In this document: positions 24,276-32,730 of the stretch, piece by piece | Position numbering within the stretch: position 1 is the stretch's first letter | Layout of the letters: every line of letters begins with the position of its first letter | Source: Arcobacter siniprincipis | GTDB taxonomy: Bacteria; Campylobacterota; Campylobacteria; Campylobacterales; Arcobacteraceae | Length of the DNA: 64,000 nucleotides | Assembly (NCBI RefSeq): GCF_048571125.1 | Contig: NZ_CP182343.1 | Span: 682,001-746,000, forward strand | Reading direction: 5' to 3' | Position numbers and translations under genes: made by a program | The notes under the pieces: generated by a model | What the model was told of the DNA's origin: nothing | Databases searched by the model: none | The model's input: the letters and a program-made list of their open reading frames with translations, nothing else

Positions 24276-26075
24276 ATGTGTGGAATTGTTGGTTACATTG
24301 GAAATAAAAAAACAGAAAATATTTTATTAGATGGCTTAAAAGAGCTTGAATACAGAGGTTATGATAGTGCAGGAATTGCCCTATTAAATAATGATAAGAT
24401 AGAAGTATTTAAGGCCTTAGGAAAGTTAAAAAACTTAGAGCAAAAAGTAAAAACAAATCATACTTATCATTTAGGAATTGGACATACTAGATGGGCAACA
24501 CATGGGAAACCAACAGAATTAAATGCTCACCCACATTTAGGTGAATATTCATATGTTGTACATAATGGAATTATTGAAAATTATAAAGAGTTAAAAGAAG
24601 AGTTACAAGCAGCTGGTCATAAGTTTGTATCACAAACAGATACTGAAGTTATCGTTCATTTGTTTGAATTTTATAATAACAAATTAAATGATTGCAAGAC
24701 TTCTTTTCAAAATACAATAAAAAGATTAGAAGGTGCTTTCTCTATACTTTTGATTTCAAAATCTTGCCCAAATGATATATACTTTTTTAAACATGGTTCA
24801 CCATTAATTATAGCGCGGGGAAATGAGAAAGAGGAAGTTTTATTCGCTTCTTCAGATGCACCATTAATAGGACTTGCAAATGAAGTTGTATATTTAGAAG
24901 ATGGTTGTGGAGGAGTAGCAAGTACAAAACGAATAGAATTTTTTGATGAAAAAAGAATTTTTTGGGGAGTCTTGCCAACTTCTAAACAATTTGCACAAAA
25001 AGATGGATATAGATTTTTTATGGAAAAAGAGATTCATGAACAATGTGTAGTTACAAGTGATACTATGCTTGGAAGAATGTGTGATGAAAAGGTAGATTTT
25101 GAAGAGTTTGATTCTTCTATAATTGAAGGAATTGAAGAGATTAAAATCTGTGCTTGTGGTACATCTTTTCATGCAGGACTTACAGCTTCGTACCTTTTCG
25201 AAAGATTAGCAAAGGTTAGATGTAGTGTTGAAATTGCAAGCGAATTTAGATATAAAGAGCCTCTATTAAACAAAAATACACTTTTTATAGTTATCTCACA
25301 AAGTGGTGAAACAGCTGATACTTTAGAAGCTTTAAAAATGGCAAATAAAGAGGGCCTTAAATCAATTGTAGTTTGTAATGTAGATAACTCATCTATGACA
25401 AGAGTTGCTAATTATTCAGTTTTAACAAGAGCTGGTATTGAAAAGGGAGTTGCTTCAACAAAAGCATTTTCTACTCAAACAGTAGTTTTATGGATGATGG
25501 CACTTTATTTTGCACAATATAAAAATTCAATTAGTATTGAAGAAATGAATAGTGAATTAAAAGCCTTAAGAGAAGTTCCAAAGTCACTTAAAGTTTATGA
25601 TTATACACATGAAAAAACAAAAAGATTATCAAAAAGATATCTTCACGGTCATGGGTTCTTTTTTATTGGAAGAGATGTATTTTTTCCTCTTGCTTTAGAA
25701 GGGGCACTTAAATTAAAAGAGATATCTTATTTACATGCAGAAGGTTATCCAGCAGGTGAGATGAAACATGGACCAATAGCTTTAGCCGATCCAGAACTTT
25801 TTACAATAGCTTTAATGCCTCAAAATTTGCTATATGACAAAATCAAATCAAATGTAGAAGAATTGAGTGCAAGAGATAGTACAATTTGTGCTATCTCACC
25901 CCTTGATTTTGAATTAGCAGATGATTATATAAAAACAAATAAGTATGACCATTATATGCTGGAATTTTTTGAGATGTTAGTTGTATTACAACTATTTTCA
26001 ATGGAGATATCAGTAAGACTTGGAAATGATGTAGACATGCCAAGAAACTTAGCAAAGTCAGTAACGGTCGAGTAA
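24276..26075 (+). CDS. glmS: Glutamine-fructose-6-phosphate aminotransferase (isomerizing)
   Basis: Makes glucosamine-6-phosphate, the first step of amino-sugar synthesis for cell wall and lipopolysaccharide. The 599-residue chain has the N-terminal glutaminase with nucleophile Cys2 (MCGIVGYIG), HTRWATHG, and two SIS sugar-isomerase domains (CGTSFHAG, SQSGETADT, GRDVFFPLALEGALKLKEISY). C-terminal KSVTVE is standard. I saw no glmS ribozyme upstream. Confidence 0.97.
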   Translation: MCGIVGYIGNKKTENILLDGLKELEYRGYDSAGIALLNNDKIEVFKALGKLKNLEQKVKTNHTYHLGIGHTRWATHGKPTELNAHPHLGEYSYVVHNGIIENYKELKEELQAAGHKFVSQTDTEVIVHLFEFYNNKLNDCKTSFQNTIKRLEGAFSILLISKSCPNDIYFFKHGSPLIIARGNEKEEVLFASSDAPLIGLANEVVYLEDGCGGVASTKRIEFFDEKRIFWGVLPTSKQFAQKDGYRFFMEKEIHEQCVVTSDTMLGRMCDEKVDFEEFDSSIIEGIEEIKICACGTSFHAGLTASYLFERLAKVRCSVEIASEFRYKEPLLNKNTLFIVISQSGETADTLEALKMANKEGLKSIVVCNVDNSSMTRVANYSVLTRAGIEKGVASTKAFSTQTVVLWMMALYFAQYKNSISIEEMNSELKALREVPKSLKVYDYTHEKTKRLSKRYLHGHGFFFIGRDVFFPLALEGALKLKEISYLHAEGYPAGEMKHGPIALADPELFTIALMPQNLLYDKIKSNVEELSARDSTICAISPLDFELADDYIKTNKYDHYMLEFFEMLVVLQLFSMEISVRLGNDVDMPRNLAKSVTVE

Positions 26076-26204
26076 AAGGTTTTCTTAAAAATACTAATTA
26101 CAATATAGTTTAAAGTTATAAAAGTAAATTTTGGATAAAATTCGTAACTTTTTATAAAAGTGTTCAAGCTTTTAATTTTATTTTTTATTTTAACTTTAAT
26201 TAGT

Positions 26205-26337
26205 TGGAAAACGAAAATGGAAAACAAAAGAATGGAAAACGATACAAAGTGAAGTTTCGTTTACAATTGCGTAGCAATGCTAAACAAAACTTTCTCTTGG
26301 TTGGAAAACAAAGGAATGGAAAACAAAGATGGAAAAC
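26205..26337 (+). repeat. metK leader with six TGGAAAAC repeats and a hairpin
   Basis: TGGAAAAC occurs at 26205, 26218, 26233, 26302, 26317 and 26330; the last is the metK start itself. Three copies carry ATG in front before the true start or at it (26217, 26232, 26316, 26329). Spacings are 13 and 15, then 15 and 13. Between the two triplets lies a long hairpin (26252-26292): AAGTTTCGTTTA pairs with TAAACAAAACTT with one mismatch, around an inner ATTGC-GTA-GCAAT. No known SAM riboswitch was recognised. Confidence 0.75.
26217..26252 (+). CDS. Upstream ORF 1 in the metK leader
   Basis: An 11-codon frame (MENKRMENDTK) built from two repeat copies; its stop overlaps the first base of the leader hairpin. 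No clear Shine-Dalgarno site. It may be an accident of the duplications or a regulatory leader. Confidence 0.25.
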   Translation: MENKRMENDTK

Positions 26338-26360
26338 AAAACAGAATATTTATTTACTAG
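26316..26360 (+). CDS. Upstream ORF 2 overlapping the metK start
   Basis: A 14-codon frame starting at the repeat copy 13 bases before metK and running out of frame across the metK start to a TAG at 26358. AAGGA (26311-26315) touches this ATG directly, so initiation here would be poor but could compete with metK. Confidence 0.25.
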   Translation: MENKDGKQNRIFIY

Positions 26361-27546
26361 TGAAGTAGTAAGCCCAGGTCACCCTGATAAGTGTGCAGAT
26401 ATTATAGCAGATAGTATAGTTGATAAGTTAATTATCGGAGATAGCAAAAGTAGAGTTGCCTCAGAGGTTTTTGTTGCAGGTAAACATGTTGTTATTGGTG
26501 GAGAAGTTACTTCAGCTACAAATTTATCTGAACAAGATTATAAAGATTTAGTAATTGAAGCATTAGCAAAAATTGGATATAATGGTCATCCTCATTTTAC
26601 AAAAGAGGAGTGTTTACACCCTGATGATGTAAATGTACAAGTTTTATTAAATAGACAATCTCCTGATATTAATCAAGGTGTTGATCAAGTTGATGGTGAA
26701 ACTGGTGCTGGTGATCAAGGAATTATGTTTGGTTATGCAAATAGTGAAACATCAAACTTTATGCCAAGTGCAATTACATATGCAAGAATGCTTATGGAAA
26801 AGGTTTATACTTATGCCTTATCTAATCCAGATGTTTTAGGTGTAGATATTAAAACACAAGTTACAGTTGATTATGAAACAAAAGAGAATTTTGAAAATTG
26901 TTTACCAAAACATATTCATACAATAGTTGTTTCAGCTCCTTGTGTATCTTCTATGAATATAGATACAGTAAGAAAATTAATTTTAGGATTAATTAAAGAG
27001 ACAGATTTACCAAAAGAGTTATTTGATTTAGAAAAAACTATTATTCATATTAACCCAACAGGAAAATATGTATCACACTCTTCTTTACATGATTCAGGAT
27101 TAACAGGAAGAAAACTTATTGTTGATTCTTTTGGAGGATATGCACCAATTGGTGGTGGAGCTCAGTCAAGTAAAGATTATACAAAAGTCGATAGAAGTGG
27201 ATTATATGCAGGACGTTGGATAGCAAAACATATTGTTGCTTCTGGAATTGCTAAAAAAGCAATTGTTCAATTATCTTATGCAATTGGTGTTGCTAAACCA
27301 ACTTCAATTTCAGTTGATACTTGTGGGACTTGTATTGATGGATTAAATGATGATATTTTATCTACTTTTGTACATGATAGTTTTTCGTTAACTCCAAACT
27401 GGATTACAAAAAAATTCAATTTAGATAAACCAAGTGCAGATACTTTTCTTTATGCAGATGTAGCAGCACGAGGTCAAGTTGGACAAGAGGATTATCCTTG
27501 GGAACAACTTGATGAATTAGACAAGTTTATAAGTTTGAAAAAATAG
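26329..27546 (+). CDS. metK: S-adenosylmethionine synthetase
   Basis: Makes S-adenosylmethionine from methionine and ATP. The 405-residue chain has the motifs SEVVSPGHPDKCADI, GAGDQGIMFGYA, SGLTGRKLIVDSFGGYAPIGGGA (as separate segments of the known motif) and KVDRSGLYAGRW. It is slightly longer than the E. coli enzyme (384). The start codon is the last of several copied ATGGAAAAC units; the nearest Shine-Dalgarno site (AAGGA) is 13 bases away, longer than ideal. Confidence 0.95.
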   Translation: MENKTEYLFTSEVVSPGHPDKCADIIADSIVDKLIIGDSKSRVASEVFVAGKHVVIGGEVTSATNLSEQDYKDLVIEALAKIGYNGHPHFTKEECLHPDDVNVQVLLNRQSPDINQGVDQVDGETGAGDQGIMFGYANSETSNFMPSAITYARMLMEKVYTYALSNPDVLGVDIKTQVTVDYETKENFENCLPKHIHTIVVSAPCVSSMNIDTVRKLILGLIKETDLPKELFDLEKTIIHINPTGKYVSHSSLHDSGLTGRKLIVDSFGGYAPIGGGAQSSKDYTKVDRSGLYAGRWIAKHIVASGIAKKAIVQLSYAIGVAKPTSISVDTCGTCIDGLNDDILSTFVHDSFSLTPNWITKKFNLDKPSADTFLYADVAARGQVGQEDYPWEQLDELDKFISLKK

Positions 27547-27565
27547 TTTTTAAGAAGGATATATA

Positions 27566-28435
27566 ATGGATTTGAAGAATTTATTTAATAAAATAAAATT
27601 TGATAGTAAAAAAGAACAACCGACAAAAAAAGATGCACCAAGTCATTGGATAAAGTGTCCTGAATGTAGTTCTTTGATGTTTTTTAAGGAAGTAGAGTCT
27701 CAAAACAATATATGTCCTAAATGTAACTTTCACATGAGAATTGGTGCTAAAAGAAGAATCGAAATTATATGTGATGAAAATAGTTTTGTTGAATATGATA
27801 ATGACTTAATTCCAAATGATCCATTAAACTTTGTTGATAGTAAATCTTATAAAAAAAGAGTTGATGAAGCTGTTAAAAAAACAGGAAGAGACTCTTCTGT
27901 TGTAAGTGGTGAATGTACTATCAATGGTGTTGGTGTTCAAATGGCAATTTTTGATTTTGCTTTTATGGGTGGAAGTTTAGGTTCTGTTGAGGGTGAAAAG
28001 ATTGTTAGATGTGTAAATCGTGCACTAGAAAAGAAACAAGGTGTTATTATTGTTTCTGCTTCTGGAGGAGCTAGAATGCAAGAATCAACATTTGCCCTAA
28101 TGCAAATGGCTAAAACTTCTGCTGCACTAAAAAAACTTGATTCTGCGGGACTTCCTTATATTTCAGTTTTAACTGATCCTACTATGGGTGGAGTTTCTGC
28201 TTCATTTGCTTTTTTAGGTGATATTATTATGGCAGAACCAGGTGCATTAGTTGGATTCGCAGGTCAAAGAGTTATTAAACAAACTATTGGAGCAGATTTA
28301 CCTGAAGGTTTCCAAAGAGCTGAATTCTTACTTGAAAAAGGTTCTATTGATATGGTTGTTAATAGAGCAGATATGAAAAAAACACTTTCTGATTTATTAA
28401 CAATGTTTTCAAGTAATACTATTCAAGTTAGTTAA
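27566..28435 (+). CDS. accD: Acetyl-CoA carboxylase carboxyltransferase subunit beta
   Basis: Beta subunit of the carboxyltransferase that makes malonyl-CoA for fatty acids. The 289-residue chain has the N-terminal zinc ribbon Cys31-Cys34-Cys50-Cys53 (CPECSS, CPKCNFH) and the crotonase-like core with SASGGARMQESTFALMQM and LTDPTMGGVSASFA. It overlaps the thiE-like gene by one base. Confidence 0.96.
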   Translation: MDLKNLFNKIKFDSKKEQPTKKDAPSHWIKCPECSSLMFFKEVESQNNICPKCNFHMRIGAKRRIEIICDENSFVEYDNDLIPNDPLNFVDSKSYKKRVDEAVKKTGRDSSVVSGECTINGVGVQMAIFDFAFMGGSLGSVEGEKIVRCVNRALEKKQGVIIVSASGGARMQESTFALMQMAKTSAALKKLDSAGLPYISVLTDPTMGGVSASFAFLGDIIMAEPGALVGFAGQRVIKQTIGADLPEGFQRAEFLLEKGSIDMVVNRADMKKTLSDLLTMFSSNTIQVS

Positions 28436-29046
28436 TGAATAAAAATCGTTTTGAAGAACTTTTGGGATTTGATCCTAAAAGTTCTTCAAATGAGTTATAT
28501 GCTTTATGTGACTTTCAAACTCTACAAAATAAAAATATCTCCCTTGAAAGATTTTTAGAACTTTGTTCGAAATTTGATGCAAAAATTATTCAATACAGAG
28601 ATAAATTTTCTAATATTGAAACAAAAAAAGAAAATCTTTTTTATTTAAAAAGTAAAGCAAATATTCCAATTATTATTAATGATGAGATAGCTTTAGTACA
28701 ATATTGTGATGGTTTACATTTAGGACAAGAAGATTTTCAAAAAATTAATTCAAATAAACAATTAGTTGTAAAATTAATAAGAAAAAAAATTGGAAATAAG
28801 CTTTTGGGTCTTTCCACACACAATGAAAAAGAGATATTAGAAGCAAATAATTTGGATTTGGATATGATAGGACTTGGAGCTTACAGAACAACCACAACAA
28901 AAGATGTGAGTGTAATGTTAGGAAATAAGATATCTTATCTTGCAAAGATTTCAAAGCATCCAGTTTGTGCTATAGGTGGAGTAAAAATTGCTGAACCCAT
29001 AGCAAACATTTCTTTTAATGTAGTAGGATCAAGTTTATATGATTAA
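28435..29046 (+). CDS. thiE: Thiamine-phosphate synthase family protein
   Basis: A 203-residue TIM-barrel protein of the ThiE/TenI family. ThiE joins the pyrimidine and thiazole parts of thiamine. Visible motifs are IIQYRDK, IIINDEIALVQYCDGLHLGQED, LGLSTHNEKEI, GLGAYRTTTTK and VCAIGGV. The pyrophosphate-binding threonine-rich loop is kept. TenI-type proteins are similar, so the exact role is probable, not certain. It overlaps rlmH by 8 bases. Confidence 0.8.
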   Translation: MNKNRFEELLGFDPKSSSNELYALCDFQTLQNKNISLERFLELCSKFDAKIIQYRDKFSNIETKKENLFYLKSKANIPIIINDEIALVQYCDGLHLGQEDFQKINSNKQLVVKLIRKKIGNKLLGLSTHNEKEILEANNLDLDMIGLGAYRTTTTKDVSVMLGNKISYLAKISKHPVCAIGGVKIAEPIANISFNVVGSSLYD

Positions 29047-29500
29047 AATAAATATCTATCAAATAGCAAAATCTTCAAATGATGAATTTAACAAAATTGT
29101 AGAAGATTTTATAAAAATGTCTTCAAAGTACGCAAAAGTTGAAATATATAATTTATTTAATAAAAAAATTGGAAAAGCACAAACCATTTCAGATATAGAA
29201 GCAAAAAAATCTTACACTGAAGTTTTTGAACCTTTTTTAAATAATGGGTATAATATTGCATTAGATGTTCTTGGTAAAAAAGCTGATAGTTATGAATTTG
29301 CAAAACTATTAGAAAATAGTGCAGTAATTAACTTTTTTATTGGTGGTGCTTTTGGATTTGAAACATCTTTTTTACACAAATGTGATAAAAAAATTAGTTT
29401 AAGTGAACTTACATTTGCTCATAAAATAGCGAATATAGTGTTGCTAGAACAAATTTTTAGAGCTTTGTGTATAAATAATAACCATCCCTATCATAAATAA
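29039..29500 (+). CDS. rlmH: 23S rRNA pseudouridine-1915 N3-methyltransferase
   Basis: A 153-residue SPOUT methyltransferase that modifies pseudouridine 1915 of 23S rRNA at the subunit interface. The knot region has FFIGGAFGFE and LSELTFAHKIANIVLLEQ, and the tail ends in NNNHPYHK, as in RlmH. It is coupled to the thiE-like gene. Confidence 0.94.
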   Translation: MIKINIYQIAKSSNDEFNKIVEDFIKMSSKYAKVEIYNLFNKKIGKAQTISDIEAKKSYTEVFEPFLNNGYNIALDVLGKKADSYEFAKLLENSAVINFFIGGAFGFETSFLHKCDKKISLSELTFAHKIANIVLLEQIFRALCINNNHPYHK

Positions 29501-29550
29501 TTTAGATAATTTTGAGTATAATGTCGAAATTTTTAGATTAAGGGTTAAAA

Positions 29551-29907
29551 GTGGCGAATACAAAACAAATAGATGAGTTAAAAATTATTTTAGCAGAAAG
29601 AAAAGAATTAATAGAAAAAAATATTCAGGGGAGTAGAGACAGTCTAGATTCTTTAAAAAATTCAGAGTGTAATGATGATTATGATTATGCTGAGGTTTCA
29701 AGTGATTCGTTCAAAGAGGGGATTATTGCGAATCAACAATCTAAAGAGTTAAGTGAGATCGAAGATGCACTTAAAAGAATAGATAACAAGACTTATGGTA
29801 TTTGTGAAATGTGTGATGAATCTATTGCAATTGGAAGATTAAGAGCAAAACCATTTGCAAAATTTTGTACACCTTGTAGAGAGATTTATGAGAGTGAGAA
29901 TAATTAA
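29551..29907 (+). CDS. dksA: DksA/TraR-type transcription factor
   Basis: A 118-residue regulator that enters the secondary channel of RNA polymerase and works with ppGpp. The coiled-coil tip motif DxxDxA is present (DDYDYA, 42-47), as is the C4 zinc finger (Cys85, Cys88, Cys106, Cys109). It starts with GTG at 29551. It is shorter than E. coli DksA (151) but similar to the Campylobacter protein. The next two genes match the Campylobacter order dksA - membrane protein - dus. Confidence 0.93.
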   Translation: MANTKQIDELKIILAERKELIEKNIQGSRDSLDSLKNSECNDDYDYAEVSSDSFKEGIIANQQSKELSEIEDALKRIDNKTYGICEMCDESIAIGRLRAKPFAKFCTPCREIYESENN

Positions 29908-29923
29908 ATCTAAAGGATAATTT

Positions 29924-30940
29924 ATGGGACTTAAAAAATATATAGCTTTTTCATTGTTGTTAATAATCGCAGTTTATATATTTGTTTTTAGTATACAAAC
30001 AGGTAATTTTACAGTAAGTATTTTAGATTATTCACTTGCTTTACCAATAGCAGTTTGGGTTATATTACCTCTTGTTGTACTTTTTTTAGTAACTATCTTA
30101 CATATAGTTTTTTATGGTTTTAAAAACTATTTACAAGCAAGTGCTATAAAAAAAGATGAAGAGAATATAATTGAGTTTTTTAAAGATTTATTATTAGGAA
30201 ATAATTCTAATAAAAAATTTAAACAAAAAGCATTAAAGGAATTAGCAGATATTTTAGCACAAATGAAATTATCTCCGAAAGTTGAAAATTTTGAATCTTC
30301 AAATAATGATATTAAAACTATTGTAAATAATATGATTAAAATCAATTCAGGAGAGTATGTAAGTGATAAGTCTTTTAAATTTAACAAAAATGGACAAATT
30401 GCACAAAAAAATATTTTAAATAAAGTAAATGAAGATGTTGATTATGCAATTGATGTTTTGAAAAAATCAAAAGATTTTTCAGATAAAATTGTAAAAGCTG
30501 CATTTTTCAATGTAGTAGAAAATAAGACTATGACAACAATTAAAAAACTTCTAGATGGTTTAAAACTTGATAAAGAGATGTTGATAGAACTTATGAAAAA
30601 AGATTCTGAGAATTCTGATTTTGCATTAGAACATGACACAATAATTAAATATATAAAAGATGTTGAGTTTGATAAAGAAGATTATTTAACATTTGCTAAA
30701 CTGTATAAAAAATCTGTTCAACCAGATGAACTTATAAAAATGTTCGAAACAATTTCAAATGATAATGAATTAGCAATGGATGCATATTTAGTTGTTTTAT
30801 TTGAATACGAAATGATTGACAAGGTTAGAGAGACTTTAAATGGTTATAAAAAAGAAGAATACCAATCTTTTAGAGCTCTTTTAGATTTAAAAGATTCAGG
30901 TAAATATTATACTTTAGAGAATCTTTGTTATAACAAATAA
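29924..30940 (+). CDS. Conserved Campylobacterota membrane protein, unknown function
   Basis: A 338-residue protein with two N-terminal membrane helices (about 7-24 and 40-66) and a large helical cytoplasmic part rich in Lys, Asp and Leu. It sits between dksA and dusB, as a similar gene does in Campylobacter jejuni. I recognise no catalytic motif. It starts 16 bases after dksA and ends one base before dusB, so it is likely part of the same transcript. Confidence 0.8.
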   Translation: MGLKKYIAFSLLLIIAVYIFVFSIQTGNFTVSILDYSLALPIAVWVILPLVVLFLVTILHIVFYGFKNYLQASAIKKDEENIIEFFKDLLLGNNSNKKFKQKALKELADILAQMKLSPKVENFESSNNDIKTIVNNMIKINSGEYVSDKSFKFNKNGQIAQKNILNKVNEDVDYAIDVLKKSKDFSDKIVKAAFFNVVENKTMTTIKKLLDGLKLDKEMLIELMKKDSENSDFALEHDTIIKYIKDVEFDKEDYLTFAKLYKKSVQPDELIKMFETISNDNELAMDAYLVVLFEYEMIDKVRETLNGYKKEEYQSFRALLDLKDSGKYYTLENLCYNK

Positions 30941-30941
30941 T

Positions 30942-31892
30942 ATGAAAAAACTTGATTTTAGCCAACCCTTAATGGTGTTGGCTCCCCTTGCTGGATATAC
31001 TGATTTACCTTTTCGTGCAGTTGTAAAAAAATTTGGTGCGGATTTAACTATTTCTGAAATGATTTCATCAAATGCACTTGTTTATAGTTCTCAAAAAACT
31101 TTTAAAATGATAGAAAAATCTCCTTCAGAAGATCCATATTTTGTACAAATTGCAGGTAATAAAGCAGAACTAGTTCGTGATGCAGTTGAAATACTCAATG
31201 ACATGGAAGGTATTGACGGTATTGATTTAAATTGTGGTTGTCCAGCACCAAAAGTTTTTAATCATGGAAGTGGTTCTAATTTATTAGGTGATTTGAAAAA
31301 ATTAGAAGAGATTTTAGGAACAGTTAAAAAATATAATAAAAAACTTTACACAAGTGCGAAAGTGCGAATTGGAGTAAATGAAAAGATTCCAGTTGATATT
31401 GCAAAAGCAGTTGAATCTTGTGGGGTTGATTTTATTTCTGTTCATGGAAGAACAAGAGCAGGGAAATATAAAGCACCAGTTGATTATGATGCAATTAAAG
31501 CAATAAAAGATGCTGTTTCAATTCCAGTAATTGCAAATGGTGATATAAAAGATTATAAAAAAGCTAAAGAAGTTCTTGCTCATACAAATGCGGATGGATT
31601 AATGATTGGAAGAGGTGCTATTGGTAAACCTTGGATTTTCTATCAATTAAAAAATGAAGTAGAAGATATAAGTGAAGATATAAAAAAAGCTATTATCTTA
31701 GAACATTATGATGCAGTATTAAAGTTCCATGGTGAGCATGGTGCAATAATGTTTAGAAAACTACTTCATTCTTATTCTAAAGGCTACAATGGTGCCTCAG
31801 AGTTTAGAGATATAATTAATACAATAAAAGAACCAGATATTATGAGAGATACAATTGAAAGTTTTTTTACAGAAAATGAGTTACAAAATTAG
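30942..31892 (+). CDS. dusB: tRNA-dihydrouridine synthase
   Basis: A 316-residue flavin enzyme that reduces uridines in tRNA. Motifs: LAPLAGYTDLPFR at the N-terminus, the catalytic-Cys segment GIDLNCGCPAPKV near residue 98, VHGRTRAGKYK and NADGLMIGRGAIGKPWIF. The choice of DusB rather than another Dus is by general similarity. Confidence 0.93.
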   Translation: MKKLDFSQPLMVLAPLAGYTDLPFRAVVKKFGADLTISEMISSNALVYSSQKTFKMIEKSPSEDPYFVQIAGNKAELVRDAVEILNDMEGIDGIDLNCGCPAPKVFNHGSGSNLLGDLKKLEEILGTVKKYNKKLYTSAKVRIGVNEKIPVDIAKAVESCGVDFISVHGRTRAGKYKAPVDYDAIKAIKDAVSIPVIANGDIKDYKKAKEVLAHTNADGLMIGRGAIGKPWIFYQLKNEVEDISEDIKKAIILEHYDAVLKFHGEHGAIMFRKLLHSYSKGYNGASEFRDIINTIKEPDIMRDTIESFFTENELQN

Positions 31893-31916
31893 ATTAAACT
31901 TTATAAAGGGCAATAT

Positions 31917-32729
31917 GTGAAAGAAAATTATTATGAGTTAGTTACAAATGTTAAAAGTTCACAAGAGTTGTTCATAGATTTATTGACTCAATTAACTCAA
32001 GGTGCAGTTGAGATAGAAGAAAACAGACTTATTGCAAGAAGTGAAGAGAATTTAGAAGATATTGAATTTGGAATAAAAGAGTTTGCAAGAGCATTAGGAG
32101 TTGAGTGTACTACTTCTTTAAAAGTGAAAAAAAATGAAGATTGGATAAAAAAGTATCAAGAATCTGTAAAAGCAGTAGAAGTTGGTAAATTTTTTGTAAG
32201 ACCATCTTGGATTGAAGCTAAAGATGATAAAATTGATATTATCATAAATCCAGCACTATCATTTGGTTCAGGTCATCATGAGACAACAAATAGTTGTTTA
32301 GAAGCTATTTCAAAATATATGAAAAGTGAATATGAAGTTCTTGATGTGGGGTGTGGAAGTGGTATTTTATCAATTGCAGCTAGTAAATTAGGTGCAAAAG
32401 TTGATATTTGTGATACAGATGAAGTCTGTATTGAAAGTTCAAAGTCTAATTTTTTGTTAAATAATGCACATTTCTCTCAAGCATGGACAGGAAGTGCAAT
32501 GGCTTCTAATAAGAAGTATGATTTCGTTATTGCAAATATCGTTGCAGATGTTTTAGTAATGATTTCTAAAGAGTTGAAAAAATGCTTAAAAGAGGGTTCT
32601 ACCTTAGTATTATCAGGGATATTAGATAATCATTTAAATAAAGTATTGAAAAAATTTGAAGATTTAGAACAAATTGAGGTAATTCAAAAAAATGAATGGG
32701 TTACCCTTGTATTAAAAAAAGGAGTTTAG
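31917..32729 (+). CDS. prmA: Ribosomal protein L11 methyltransferase
   Basis: A 270-residue SAM enzyme that methylates ribosomal protein L11. Motifs: PALSFGSGHHETTNSCLE, the SAM site DVGCGSGILSIAASKLGA near 142, and VIANIVADVL. Start is GTG at 31917. prmA followed by ftsH and a psd-like gene matches the Campylobacter order. Confidence 0.95.
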   Translation: MKENYYELVTNVKSSQELFIDLLTQLTQGAVEIEENRLIARSEENLEDIEFGIKEFARALGVECTTSLKVKKNEDWIKKYQESVKAVEVGKFFVRPSWIEAKDDKIDIIINPALSFGSGHHETTNSCLEAISKYMKSEYEVLDVGCGSGILSIAASKLGAKVDICDTDEVCIESSKSNFLLNNAHFSQAWTGSAMASNKKYDFVIANIVADVLVMISKELKKCLKEGSTLVLSGILDNHLNKVLKKFEDLEQIEVIQKNEWVTLVLKKGV

Positions 32730-32730
32730 T

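Noticed and set aside
26076..26328. SAM riboswitch before metK
   Set aside because: The hairpin and repeats do not show the conserved core of any SAM riboswitch class I know.
26205..26337. Possible CRISPR-like array
   Set aside because: Repeat units are only 8-9 bases with irregular spacing and match the metK start; there are no cas genes.
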